Assembly (NCBI RefSeq): GCF_000422705.1
Contig: NZ_AUGO01000006.1
Location: 62,001-126,000, forward strand
Direction of reading: 5' to 3'
DNA: 64,000 bases
From: Flavobacterium soli DSM 19725
Lineage (GTDB): Bacteria; Bacteroidota; Bacteroidia; Flavobacteriales; Flavobacteriaceae
The translations under genes were made by a program, and so were the position numbers. Numbering within the stretch: the first letter of the stretch is position 1; each line of letters begins with the position of its first letter. The notes under the pieces are model-generated. The model was not told the DNA's origin, did no database searches, and was given only the letters and a program-made list of their open reading frames with translations. This document shows positions 24,623-33,146 of the stretch, piece by piece.

Positions 24623-26312
24623 AACTAAATTATCACTCTTAAAACAATTGGTTCAAAATGCTTCCATTGAAGAAATTATTTGGACAAAAGGTTATCTGGC
24701 GGGATACACTGACCAAAACAATGCCAGTCCAGTTATTGTTGAATCAACTGAATCGGCTAAAGATATTGCTGTAAAACCCATTATAATTTATGGTACGGAA
24801 ACAGGAAATTCTAAAAAAATCGCCTCGCAATTATTAACCACTTTCAAGAAGAACAAGGTTCAGGCCAAGGCGGTTGATGTTTTTCAATATGATTTCAATA
24901 AATTGGAAAAAGAAAGCTTGGTACTTTTTGTAATCAGCACCCAAGGAGAAGGAGAGTTTCCTCAAAATGCACAAGGCTTTTTTGAAAAACTGCAGACTAC
25001 AAACCACAATTTAACCAACTTGAAGTATGCGGTTATAGGACTTGGCGATTCGTCTTATCCCTTGTTTTGTAATGCTGGTGTCCTTTTGGATGAAACTTTG
25101 GCAGCAAAAGGGGCTTCTAGAATTTTACCTTTATTGAAATCGGATGTTGATTTTTCTGAAGTTGTACTTTCTTGGGAAAAAGATTTGTTGAAGGTTTTTA
25201 GAGATTTTGGAAAACAAACTACTTCGGTTGTAAAGCCAATTCCAACCACTTCAGCCAAGAAAAATTATTCGGGTAAGATCATTCATAAGGTTGTCTTGAA
25301 TGATATCGGTTCCAACAAAGAAACCTACCACATTGAAATTGAAACAGATGACACTATTGATTATGAACCTGGAGATGCTTTAGGAATCGTTCCTAAAAAT
25401 AACCTTTCGGAAATCCAGAAGATTGCCGATTTGTTTCAAGAAGATATTGAGCGAATCATCACAATAAAAGATAAAACCGAAACTTTAAAAAATTGGTTGA
25501 CTACTTCTAACATAAAAGGATTGAGCAGACGTTCATTGGAACAAATTGCTTCGTTATTTACTATCTCGGAAGTTCCTGAAAAGGCGGATCTCGCTGATTT
25601 TTTATCGACTGCAACCCTTACGAAAGAACATAAAATAGAAGACATTTTAGCCTTGCTTTTGCCAATTGCCCCACGTTTGTATTCCATCGCATCGTCGTTG
25701 GAAGCCCATGAAGGACATGTGCATTTGACGGTCAATCTATCGAAATTTAAGATTGGAGATCAAATCAAAACGGGATTGGCTTCACAATTCTTGGCAGATT
25801 TTCCAGAGCATGGAACCATTGATTTTTACATCCATAAGAATCAAAATTTCAGATTACCACCACCAGAAAAAGATATTATTTTGATAGGACCCGGAACCGG
25901 AATTGCACCATTTAGAAGTTTTATATCCCATCGGGATGCGACTGGAGCCGAAGGCAGGAACTGGTTATTCTTTGGAGAACAGCACTTCGTTCAAGATTTC
26001 TATTACCAAACCGAAATTCAAGAATGGATTGCGACTGGGGTTCTAACTCAATTTGATGCTGCTTTTTCACGGGATCAAAAGGAAAAAATATATGTACAGA
26101 ACCGCATCAAGGAAAAAGCTGAAGTTTTCAATCAATGGCTCGAAGAAGGAGCGAGTATTTACGTTTGTGGACAAAAAAATCCTATGAGTAACGATGTAGA
26201 AAATGCCATAATCGAAGTCATTGCCGGTCAACGGAAAATCAGTATCGATGAAGCAAAAAATATTCTGGAAATTTTGAGTAATGAAGGTCGTTATCAAAAA
26301 GATGTTTATTAA
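24612..26312 (+). CDS. cysJ: sulfite reductase [NADPH] flavoprotein subunit
   Basis: A 566-residue diflavin reductase. The flavodoxin domain (IIYGTETGNSKKIASQLL, VISTQGEGEFPQNA) is followed by a FAD domain (PRLYSIASSLEAHEG) and an NADPH domain (IGPGTGIAPFRSFIS, VCGQKNPMSNDVENAI). It passes electrons from NADPH to the hemoprotein. I start at the ATG at 24612, since the upstream open frame lies inside cobA. The overlap with cobA implies coupled translation. Confidence 0.92.
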   Translation: MLSETKLSLLKQLVQNASIEEIIWTKGYLAGYTDQNNASPVIVESTESAKDIAVKPIIIYGTETGNSKKIASQLLTTFKKNKVQAKAVDVFQYDFNKLEKESLVLFVISTQGEGEFPQNAQGFFEKLQTTNHNLTNLKYAVIGLGDSSYPLFCNAGVLLDETLAAKGASRILPLLKSDVDFSEVVLSWEKDLLKVFRDFGKQTTSVVKPIPTTSAKKNYSGKIIHKVVLNDIGSNKETYHIEIETDDTIDYEPGDALGIVPKNNLSEIQKIADLFQEDIERIITIKDKTETLKNWLTTSNIKGLSRRSLEQIASLFTISEVPEKADLADFLSTATLTKEHKIEDILALLLPIAPRLYSIASSLEAHEGHVHLTVNLSKFKIGDQIKTGLASQFLADFPEHGTIDFYIHKNQNFRLPPPEKDIILIGPGTGIAPFRSFISHRDATGAEGRNWLFFGEQHFVQDFYYQTEIQEWIATGVLTQFDAAFSRDQKEKIYVQNRIKEKAEVFNQWLEEGASIYVCGQKNPMSNDVENAIIEVIAGQRKISIDEAKNILEILSNEGRYQKDVY

Positions 26313-26347
26313 ATCAACAATTGTAATTAAGATAAAAAAATATAAAA

Positions 26348-27991
26348 ATGAGTGAGAAATTATCAGCCGTTGAAGGCATAAAAACAAAAAGCGATGGTCT
26401 CCGAGGCACCTTGAAAGAGAGCTTGAAAGACAATTTCACAGGAAATGTCCGTCCAGATGATGAAACCTTGGTGAAATTTCATGGTATGTATGTTCAGGAC
26501 GACCGGGATCGTCGAGCCGAACGGGCAGCAAAAAAATTAGACAAGCTGTATTCCTTTATGATCCGATTGAGAATTCCAGGCGGTGTTATAACTGCAGACC
26601 AATGGATTGCATTGCACAACATATCGGAAGAATTTGGAACCGGAACCTTGAAAATCACAACACGTCAAACGGTTCAACTGCATGGTTTGCTCAAACACCA
26701 GCTTCGTCCTACGATTCAATCGTTCAATGTTGCAAAACTGGATTCGATTGCAGCTTGTGGCGATGTAAACCGAAATGTAATCGTGAGTTCGCATCCACAA
26801 CTTTCGGCTTTGCATCAGGAAGTGTATCAATATGCGGATAAAATTTCGACCTTATTGTTGCCGAAAACACAATCCTATTATGAAGTTTTTATTGATGGAG
26901 AAAAGATCTACGAACGTTCTTCCGAAGCTGATCCTCTATATGAAGACCGCTATTTGCCTAGAAAATTTAAAATCGCAATTGCCATTCCGCCTTCAAATGA
27001 CGTGGATGTTTTCACCAATGACATAGGGTTGATTGCCATAATCGAAAACAACAAATTGCTTGGTTTCAATATTGCTGTTGGAGGCGGATTGGCTACAACA
27101 CACGGAAATCCAAATACCTATTCGAGACTGGCTTCCATAATTGGTTTTACAGATACCGAAGAAAAAACCTTGAAAGCAGTTTATGAAATTTTGACAATCC
27201 AGCGTGATTTTGGGAATCGTGTCGATCGAAAATTGTCCAGGATGAAATATACTGTCGACAAGTTAACGGTAGAAGGTTTCAAAAAAGAACTCGAAAGCAG
27301 AATTGGTTTTGATTTGTTACCTCAAAAGGCTTTCAAGTTTACGGAACGAAGCGACCGCTTTGGTTGGGAAAAAAGTGAGACTGGCAAATGGTATTATACC
27401 CTTTTTGTAGAACATGGAGTTGTAAAGCCCTATCAAAAGCAGTTTTTGCTAGAAGTTGCTCAAGAACAGATTTCAAATTTTATTTTTTCAGGAAACCAGA
27501 ATTTGATATTGGGAGAGGTTTCTGAAAACGATAGGCCTACGATTGAAACTCTTCTCGAAAAGCATGCCATTGCTAAAGACGATAGTATGCTTCGAAAAAA
27601 CTCAATGGCATGTGTCGCCTTGCCAACGTGTCCGCTTGCATTGGCTGAAGCCCAACGGTATTTACCTGAGTTAGTAACGAAAATTGAACCTGTTTTGGAA
27701 AAATACAATCTTCAAAATGATGAAATCGTAATCAGGATGACAGGTTGTCCAAACGGTTGTGGCCGACCTTATGTTGCCGAGTTAGGCTTTGTAGGCACAG
27801 GACCTGGACAATACAATTTCATGTTGGGTGGCGATCGATATGGCGAAAGGCTCAATCGATTGTATAAAGAAAAACTTACCGAAAAGGAGATTTTGCAAGA
27901 AGCCGATTATTTGTTTCAAAGGTATACGGAACAGCGGTATGTTGGTGAAACATTTGGAGATTTTGCTTTTAGGACATTTTTTCAAAATTAG
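26348..27991 (+). CDS. cysI: sulfite reductase hemoprotein subunit
   Basis: A 547-residue siroheme/[4Fe-4S] protein. The four cluster cysteines lie in SMACVALPTCPLALAEAQ and MTGCPNGCGRPYVAELG. The first half holds the ferredoxin-like repeat (GTLKITTRQTVQLHGLLK), including the siroheme-binding Arg residues. It reduces sulfite to sulfide with six electrons, with CysJ as the donor. It follows cysJ by 35 bases. Confidence 0.94.
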   Translation: MSEKLSAVEGIKTKSDGLRGTLKESLKDNFTGNVRPDDETLVKFHGMYVQDDRDRRAERAAKKLDKLYSFMIRLRIPGGVITADQWIALHNISEEFGTGTLKITTRQTVQLHGLLKHQLRPTIQSFNVAKLDSIAACGDVNRNVIVSSHPQLSALHQEVYQYADKISTLLLPKTQSYYEVFIDGEKIYERSSEADPLYEDRYLPRKFKIAIAIPPSNDVDVFTNDIGLIAIIENNKLLGFNIAVGGGLATTHGNPNTYSRLASIIGFTDTEEKTLKAVYEILTIQRDFGNRVDRKLSRMKYTVDKLTVEGFKKELESRIGFDLLPQKAFKFTERSDRFGWEKSETGKWYYTLFVEHGVVKPYQKQFLLEVAQEQISNFIFSGNQNLILGEVSENDRPTIETLLEKHAIAKDDSMLRKNSMACVALPTCPLALAEAQRYLPELVTKIEPVLEKYNLQNDEIVIRMTGCPNGCGRPYVAELGFVGTGPGQYNFMLGGDRYGERLNRLYKEKLTEKEILQEADYLFQRYTEQRYVGETFGDFAFRTFFQN

Positions 27992-28015
27992 ACGTAATTA
28001 TTTTAATAGAACAGC

Positions 28016-29470
28016 ATGCAAAACACATTATTTCCAGTTTTTTTAAAAACCGATACTGCACGATTCTTGGTCGTTGGAGGAGGGAATGTAGGTCTAGAAA
28101 AGACGGAAACACTCCTGAGGCAGAATCCTGAAATTGCAATTATCATTGTAGCTACCATCCTATATCCTAAGCTTCGTGAAATCGTGAGTTCGCATTCCAA
28201 TATCACGGCTTTCGAGCGACCATTCCAAGAAAGTGATTTGGAAGATATTGATTATGTGATAATTGGAACAGATAATCCCGCAATAAATCTAGAGATTCGG
28301 GAGTTGGCAAAAAAAAATAAAATTAAAGTAAATGCTGCCGATCAGCCCGCTTTATGCGATTTCTATTTGGGATCAATTGTCAACAAAGGAAGTTTGAAAA
28401 TCGCGATTTCGACAAATGGGAAATCTCCGGTTTTGGCCAGACGAATGCGTGAACATTTGGAGGATATCATACCCGATACCATCAACGACAATATCGAGCA
28501 GCTCCACGCCTTTAGAAATCAACATAAAGGTGACTTTCAGGAGAAACTAGCCGACTTAAACAAAGCTACAGAAGGATTATCTTCAAGACAAGAAAAAAAA
28601 GAAAGCCGGAAATACAAGAAACTGGTATTGGAAATTGCCGTATTGTTTATGATTTTTTTTATTGGCTACGGACTTTCAACTATCATTACTCCAAAGGATC
28701 TTGCCGTTCAGATCCAGTTGATTCCCAACGAATTTTGGGGAATGCTGCTGATTGGCTTTTTGGCTCAACTTGTGGATGGTGCCGTCGGTTTGGGTTATGG
28801 AGTAACGTGTGCAACCAGTATGATGTTGTTGGGAATAAAATTGCCAGCAATTAGTGGAAGTATTCATACAGCCGAAATGTTTTCCAGTGCCATAAGTGGT
28901 TTTTCGCATTACAAATTCGGTAATGTCAATAAAAAGCTTTTATGGTGGTTGGTCATTCCGGGTGTTTTGGGTGCTGTTTGTGGAGCAGGATTATTGATTT
29001 ATCTGGGTAACAAATATGAAGTTTTTGCTTATTCCATTCTGTCAATTTATACTATGGTTATAGGCATAAGATTGATAATCCTTGCTTTTAAGAAAATAAG
29101 AAAAAAACAACAAACGAAACGGGTAGGGGTATTGGGGTTTTTTGGTGGCTTTTTCGATGCATTTGGTGGTGGAGGTTGGGGACCAATTGTTACATCATCA
29201 CTATTAAATAAAGGCAGAAAGTCGAATTATGTCATTGGAACCGTAAGTCTTGCCGAATTCTTTGTGACTTTGGCTGCAGCCATAACCTTCTTTACAACTT
29301 TAGGAGTTAGTCATTGGTATATTATATTGGGATTAATACTTGGAGGTGCAGCTGCGGCACCGATAGCTGCAAAGCTAGCTGGAAAGTTACCTCAAAAAAC
29401 CGCACTGCTTTTGGTTGCATTGTTGGTAATTGTATTTAGTTTGAGAATGCTCTTTAGAGTTTTACCTTAG
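28016..29470 (+). CDS. siroheme synthase (Met8-like) - TSUP transporter fusion
   Basis: A 484-residue fusion. Residues 1 to about 195 are a precorrin-2 dehydrogenase / sirohydrochlorin ferrochelatase domain of the Met8 / CysG N-terminal kind: FLVVGGGNVGLEKTETLL (NAD site), VIIGTDNPAINLEI, NAADQPALCDFYLGS, STNGKSPVLARRMREHLE. After a charged linker (about 200-212) follows a TauE/SafE (TSUP) membrane domain with about eight helices and the two repeats GFLAQLVDGAVGLGYGVT and GFFGGFFDAFGGGGWGP. The soluble part completes siroheme for CysI. No other sulfate permease gene is in the operon, so the membrane half may carry sulfate in, or sulfite/sulfide out (inference). Last gene before a terminator. 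Confidence 0.88.
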   Translation: MQNTLFPVFLKTDTARFLVVGGGNVGLEKTETLLRQNPEIAIIIVATILYPKLREIVSSHSNITAFERPFQESDLEDIDYVIIGTDNPAINLEIRELAKKNKIKVNAADQPALCDFYLGSIVNKGSLKIAISTNGKSPVLARRMREHLEDIIPDTINDNIEQLHAFRNQHKGDFQEKLADLNKATEGLSSRQEKKESRKYKKLVLEIAVLFMIFFIGYGLSTIITPKDLAVQIQLIPNEFWGMLLIGFLAQLVDGAVGLGYGVTCATSMMLLGIKLPAISGSIHTAEMFSSAISGFSHYKFGNVNKKLLWWLVIPGVLGAVCGAGLLIYLGNKYEVFAYSILSIYTMVIGIRLIILAFKKIRKKQQTKRVGVLGFFGGFFDAFGGGGWGPIVTSSLLNKGRKSNYVIGTVSLAEFFVTLAAAITFFTTLGVSHWYIILGLILGGAAAAPIAAKLAGKLPQKTALLLVALLVIVFSLRMLFRVLP

Positions 29471-29520
29471 CAAACAGGTTTAAATTCGTATATGAATTTT
29501 TGAATATCTGATAAAAAGCA

Positions 29521-29560
29521 AAAACCCTTAAAATTATTAAGATTTTAAGGGTTTTAATTT
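29521..29560 (+). terminator. rho-independent terminator after the cysteine operon
   Basis: AAAACCCTTAAAAT (29521-29534) and ATTTTAAGGGTTTT (29542-29555) with a 7-base loop and a weak T-tail. Confidence 0.8.
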
Positions 29561-29576
29561 TAATTTGCTTTCCAGC

Positions 29577-29604
29577 TGGCGGAGAAAGAGGGTTTGCAAC
29601 CCGC
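29577..29604 (-). other. tRNA 3'-end-like fragment
   Basis: On the minus strand this reads as a T-arm-like segment (GCGGGTTGCAAACCC), then TCTTTCTCCG and CCA, resembling the last third of a tRNA (tRNA-Ser type by the acceptor). No 5' half is present, and the T-stem has one mismatch. Such remnants often mark the attachment site of an integrated element; the accessory region begins here. The rest of 29605-29809 holds nothing I can identify. Confidence 0.35.
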
Positions 29605-29809
29605 TTTCGTATGTCTTGATATTATTGACCTTGCAATTTTACTATTTTAAAGTACCCCGAATTGTGCCCCTTATAGATTAATTCGATTTGTACCTTTTTG
29701 ACAATTCAAATATAATGAATTATCATTAATCAACAAAATTAGCAATGCTATTTTTTGAACTAGTTTCTATTATTTTCAGTGATTTAGCAGTCTTTTAGCC
29801 ATTCAATTT

Positions 29810-30013
29810 TCATCCAACTATGCAACGCACTACATGTTCTATTTTAAGTCCTGTATACTCGCAAAATTCCTCAATAGAGATAAGCTGATGAGGTTCTTTA
29901 TTTAGGTGCTTCTTAATCTTCAATAAATACAATCTTGCTTGAGCATATTCTTTTCCCATTATGCGTTGCACATCTTTTGGATATATACATACCCTTGTGC
30001 TGCTTAGTATCAC
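29810..30013 (-). CDS. small helix-turn-helix-like protein
   Basis: A 67-residue protein (GTG start at 30013). It has VCIYPKDVQRIMGKEYAQ followed by KIKKHLNKEPHQLISIEEFC and CEYTGLKIEHVVR. The spacing of helices suggests two small DNA-binding units; similar proteins occur in Bacteroidota mobile elements. It reads away from the phage-like cassette and could be the regulator or excision factor of the element, but this is only context. Confidence 0.55.
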   Translation of the reverse strand: MILSSTRVCIYPKDVQRIMGKEYAQARLYLLKIKKHLNKEPHQLISIEEFCEYTGLKIEHVVRCIVG

Positions 30014-30279
30014 TTTTCTATAATTTAATACTTTATCTATGCCTTTGACTAGGCTTTGACTACTCTATGGTAACTAATACAAAGCTATGTAATTTCTGAT
30101 TAATAGAACATATTAAAATAGTCGATTAAGTGTGATTTTGTTTGGTTTAGAAATGAGAGTGTTTGAAATGTGGTTTTAATGTTTGAAACTTTGATTAAAT
30201 CATTCGGGATTTAGTTGCAACGATTAACGAAATGAAAGTGAGTTGTGAAAATGAGTATTAATCAAAAATTGTAAAGATT

Positions 30280-31038
30280 ATGGCTAGACAGAAAGGCATA
30301 ATTAAACTAAAAGGTACTATCGGTGATATTACTTTTTACAAAACGCAAGACGGACACTTGGCGAGAGAAAAAGGCGGTATTGACGCTAGTAGAATTGCCA
30401 GTGATCCAGCGTTTCAAAGAACTCGTGAGAATGGCTCCGAGTTTGGCAGAGCCGGAAAAGCTGGGAAGCTTTTGCGCACTGCTCTGAGACCATTACTTAT
30501 CAATTCTGCCGATGGTAGAATGGTAAGTCGTTTAACCCAAGCTATGGTTAAAGTTATTCAAGCCGATTTAGTGAGTGATAGAGGTTTGCGTAACGTAATT
30601 GATGGAGAGGCTGAATTGTTATTTGGTTTTGAATTCAATATTCGCGGTAAGCTAGGAACTAGCTTGTATGCGCCATTTGTAGCAACAATTGACCGAGTTG
30701 CTGGAGAAATATCAGTTGATATTGCTTCTTTTATTCCTTCGAATATGATTGCTGCACCAAGTGGAACTACTCACTTTAAGATTATCTCTGGCGGAGCCGA
30801 GGTAGATTTTGAAGCTGAAACGTATGTAGTTGCTACTTCTGAAACGGCAATTTTGCCATGGGATGCAACCCCAACAGCGGTTATTAACCAAGTGAATGCG
30901 GTTACAGCTGCTAGTACAAAACCTTTGTTTTTGGCTTTGGGAGTTGAATTTTATCAACAAATTAATGGAACAATGTACCCGTTGAAAAATGGTGCTTTTA
31001 ATCCATTATCTGTTGCTAAGGTTGACAGTGGTGTGTAA
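30280..31038 (+). CDS. 252-residue conserved protein of a phage-like cassette
   Basis: The N-terminus is basic and glycine-rich (KGIIKLKGTIGDITFYKTQD, then AREKGGIDASRIASDPAFQR), and a second part is beta-rich with ISVDIASFIPSNMIAAPSG. No signal peptide or membrane helix. I recognise the type as a recurrent Bacteroidota protein found just before a DUF5675 gene, but no function is known to me. It shares the stop/start boundary (GTGTAATGG at 31033) with the DUF5675 gene. A structural role, for instance a particle or tail-like protein, is a guess from the company it keeps. Confidence 0.7.
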   Translation: MARQKGIIKLKGTIGDITFYKTQDGHLAREKGGIDASRIASDPAFQRTRENGSEFGRAGKAGKLLRTALRPLLINSADGRMVSRLTQAMVKVIQADLVSDRGLRNVIDGEAELLFGFEFNIRGKLGTSLYAPFVATIDRVAGEISVDIASFIPSNMIAAPSGTTHFKIISGGAEVDFEAETYVVATSETAILPWDATPTAVINQVNAVTAASTKPLFLALGVEFYQQINGTMYPLKNGAFNPLSVAKVDSGV

Positions 31039-31433
31039 TGGTCTTATTGCTCACTAGAACTTATTTCCCTGATGGAACAAACGGTAAACTCGAATGCGAT
31101 GGCAAATTAATTTGTAACACAATTGAGTTGCCTTGGAAGATTAACGAAACGAAGGTTTCCTGCATTCCGGAAGGGAAGTATTTTATTAGAAAGCGATACA
31201 GTCGGAAGTTTAAATGGCATTTGGAAGTGATTGATGTGAAAGATAGAAATTTTATTCTATTTCATCCTGCCAATAATGCACTAAAAGAACTAAATGGTTG
31301 TATTGCTCCAGTTACAAAACTTTCTGGACCAGGTTTAGGTCTGATGTCAAGAAAGGCATTTATCAAGTTGAAAAACTCGGTATATCGTGCTTTAGATAGC
31401 GCAGAAAAAGTTTTATTAATTATTAAATCTTAA
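31038..31433 (+). CDS. DUF5675 family protein
   Basis: A 131-residue protein with the DUF5675 pattern: an N-terminal LTRTYFPDGTNGKLECDG, CIPEGKYFIRKRYSRKF, FILFHPANNALKELNGCIAP. The conserved His, Asn and Cys of HPANN...GCIAP look like an active site; the fold family is found in prophage lysis regions and may act on the cell wall, as an L,D-transpeptidase-like or hydrolytic enzyme (inference). It overlaps the 252-residue gene and is followed by a lipoprotein and two small membrane proteins. Confidence 0.78.
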   Translation: MVLLLTRTYFPDGTNGKLECDGKLICNTIELPWKINETKVSCIPEGKYFIRKRYSRKFKWHLEVIDVKDRNFILFHPANNALKELNGCIAPVTKLSGPGLGLMSRKAFIKLKNSVYRALDSAEKVLLIIKS

Positions 31434-31436
31434 AAG

Positions 31437-31946
31437 ATGAAAAATTTATTAGGAGCTACTGCTTCAACAAATCGTATTTTTAGAAGTATTAAAATGTTAA
31501 TGCTTGTTTTATTAATGACTATTGGTTTCACAAGTTGTGATGATCAATCTAATTCAGATACTTTGCCAAAAAGTGAGTTTAATTTAAAGTCAGATTTTGA
31601 TGAAAGCTTTTCAAGATGTACTTGCGGATTAAGTACTGATGGAGAAATTGGAGGTTGCAAAGGAATTAAAGGTGAATGCGCAACTCAATCCCGCGATAGT
31701 ATTGGTGGTGGGAAAAGTTCGAGCGGAACACTTCAAAGAAGCTCTAGTGAAACCAATGGAATTGGTGGAAGAAAAGACACCTCTACTGGAAATTATTCTT
31801 CCAAAGAGATTGGTGGCTCTAAAGACATTATAATCATAAAAAGGGAAAGCCATCGAGATAGTTCTGATATTGGTGGTGGAGGAAAAGGTTCTACTACGAC
31901 ATTGTTTAATCGTTACCCTAAAAAAATGAGCCATGAGTTTAATTAA
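31437..31946 (+). CDS. lipoprotein with IGG-K repeats
   Basis: A 169-residue protein. A hydrophobic stretch ends in a lipobox (LLMTIGFTSC, Cys about residue 34) of the Bacteroidota Phe-x-Ser-Cys kind. The rest is Ser/Gly-rich with five irregular copies of an Ile-Gly-Gly-x-(x)Lys motif (EIGGCKG, SIGGGKS, GIGGRKD, EIGGSKD, DIGGGGKG) spaced 20 to 30 residues. A CTCG cluster precedes them. It may be an exposed, flexible linker protein. It lies three bases after the DUF5675 gene and overlaps the next gene by 14 bases, so it can be read as the spanin-like member of a lysis cassette, which I cannot prove. Confidence 0.65.
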   Translation: MKNLLGATASTNRIFRSIKMLMLVLLMTIGFTSCDDQSNSDTLPKSEFNLKSDFDESFSRCTCGLSTDGEIGGCKGIKGECATQSRDSIGGGKSSSGTLQRSSSETNGIGGRKDTSTGNYSSKEIGGSKDIIIIKRESHRDSSDIGGGGKGSTTTLFNRYPKKMSHEFN

Positions 31947-32145
31947 AAGAGCAAAAGCACCAATACCGAAATTTTTTAAAGTGCTTCGAAATGTTGGTTT
32001 GGCATTGGCTGCTGTTGGCGGAACTATTTTAGCAGCTCCAATAGCGTTACCAGTTGTAGTCACTACAATTGGTGGTTATTTGGCAGTTGCTGGAGGAGTT
32101 TTGTCGGCTGCAAGTCAGCTAACTACAACTGATGACAGCAAATAA
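31933..32145 (+). CDS. small hydrophobic membrane protein (holin-like)
   Basis: A 70-residue protein with a basic N-terminus (SLIKRAKAPIPKFFKVLRN) and two hydrophobic segments (VGLALAAVGGTILAAPIALP, VVTTIGGYLAVAGGVLSAAS), followed by a polar tail. Size and pattern resemble small holins. It overlaps the lipoprotein gene by 14 bases and the next gene by 14 bases, a packed arrangement typical of phage modules. Confidence 0.6.
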   Translation: MSLIKRAKAPIPKFFKVLRNVGLALAAVGGTILAAPIALPVVVTTIGGYLAVAGGVLSAASQLTTTDDSK

Positions 32146-32308
32146 TCCCACATTGATGGGAACTGCTGGAGGTACGTTTTTAAGTATTGTTCCTAATCTT
32201 ACTTCTGATGATATAGCAAAAACGGTTGTCTTGGCTACTGTTGGAGCAATTGTCAGTTTTACGATTTCATTACTGCTTAAAAGCATAAATAAGAAGCACA
32301 AAAAATAA
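32132..32308 (+). CDS. 58-residue membrane protein (holin-like)
   Basis: ATG at 32132 to TAA at 32306, starting inside the end of the preceding gene. It reads MTANNPTLMGTAGGTFLSIV, then a polar DDIAK segment, one long helix (TVVLATVGAIVSFTISLLL) and a strongly basic end (KSINKKHKK). This hydrophobic-helix-plus-basic-tail pattern is common to holins and to phage small membrane proteins. Last gene of the cassette; a terminator follows at 32351. Confidence 0.6.
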   Translation: MTANNPTLMGTAGGTFLSIVPNLTSDDIAKTVVLATVGAIVSFTISLLLKSINKKHKK

Positions 32309-32350
32309 TGTTTAACTCTAGTTGTGGTGACCTTTGGGTTAAACAAAGTG

Positions 32351-32382
32351 AAAGCCCAAACCGAAAGGAATGGGCTTTTTCA
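32351..32382 (+). terminator. rho-independent terminator of the phage-like cassette
   Basis: AAAGCCCA (32351-32358) pairs with TGGGCTTT (32371-32378) across a 12-base loop, then a short T-run. Confidence 0.7.
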
Positions 32383-32399
32383 TTTAAAAAATAACTTGT

Positions 32400-32906
32400 A
32401 TGATACAAAATAAAATAGATTATATAAAAAGAGGTGCTTTTGATGAATTATATACGCCTAAAGAAGCTGTAGAATGTATTCTTCCTTATATTCCAGATGG
32501 GGTTAAAATAATTTGGGAATGTACCGCAATTGAGAATAGCGAAATTGTCAATGTTCTAAAAGCTAATGGATTTGAAGTGATAAAATCACACTTGAAAGAT
32601 GGCTTAGATTTTTTTGAGTATGAACCTCAACACTATGATTTGATTATTACAAATCCTCCTTATTCTTTAAAGGATCAATTCTTGAAACGCGCTTTTGAAT
32701 TGGATAAACCTTTTATGATGCTGTTGCCAATAACAACATTGGAAGGTAAAAAGCGAAGCGAAATGTTCCAAAAAAACAGAGTTCAAGTTTTGATACCAAG
32801 TAAGCGATTTAATTTTATCAAAGAAAAAAAAGGAAGTTGGTTTCAAACATCCTGGTTTACATGGAAACTTCATCTGAAGAATGACTTAAACTTTATTAAT
32901 GTGTAG
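32400..32906 (+). CDS. small NPPY-motif DNA/RNA methyltransferase
   Basis: A 168-residue Rossmann methyltransferase. It has a Lys-Glu entry (YTPKEAVECILPYIPDG), an IWECTA motif, and the catalytic LIITNPPYSLKDQFLKRAFE. The NPPY tetrad is that of amino-methyltransferases acting on adenine N6 (or glutamine). Its small size, without a target recognition domain, resembles phage-encoded adenine methyltransferases. It follows the phage-like cassette behind a terminator and has its own terminator. Substrate unknown. Confidence 0.75.
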   Translation: MIQNKIDYIKRGAFDELYTPKEAVECILPYIPDGVKIIWECTAIENSEIVNVLKANGFEVIKSHLKDGLDFFEYEPQHYDLIITNPPYSLKDQFLKRAFELDKPFMMLLPITTLEGKKRSEMFQKNRVQVLIPSKRFNFIKEKKGSWFQTSWFTWKLHLKNDLNFINV

Positions 32907-32908
32907 CA

Positions 32909-32938
32909 AAATGCCCAGTCAATATTGACTAGGCATTT
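32909..32938. terminator. bidirectional terminator
   Basis: AAATGCCCAGTCAAT (32909-32923) and ATTGACTAGGCATTT (32924-32938), one mismatch. It separates the methyltransferase gene from the convergent minus-strand gene. Confidence 0.7.
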
Positions 32939-32943
32939 ATTTT

Positions 32944-33123
32944 TTAAACCTCTTCAAATAAATTGAGTGTTACTTCTAACACTACAACTTCCGAATTAAA
33001 GTTATAAAGTTCTTGCCATTTGGCACAATCAATTGCTTTGGCTCTGGTGTCGAATATCCCAAAACATACTCTTGATGCCTTGGATTTCCATTTGTCTGTT
33101 TGGTACAAAATAAATAGTTTCAT
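32944..33123 (-). CDS. 59-residue protein, unknown
   Basis: From the ATG at 33123. The product has KLFILYQTDKWKSKASRVCF, GIFDTRAKAIDCAKWQELYN, and VVLEVTLNLFEEV, a compact alpha/beta small protein. An upstream extension to 33150 is possible but adds an unlikely start. It follows the DUF6943 gene on the same strand, 23 bases later. I do not recognise it; similar short proteins are found next to DUF6943 in Bacteroidota elements. Confidence 0.6.
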   Translation of the reverse strand: MKLFILYQTDKWKSKASRVCFGIFDTRAKAIDCAKWQELYNFNSEVVVLEVTLNLFEEV

Positions 33124-33146
33124 GATTATCGATTTAAAATAAGACT

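Noticed and set aside
29577..29604. Complete tRNA gene
   Set aside because: Only the 3' part is present, with a mismatch in the T-stem.
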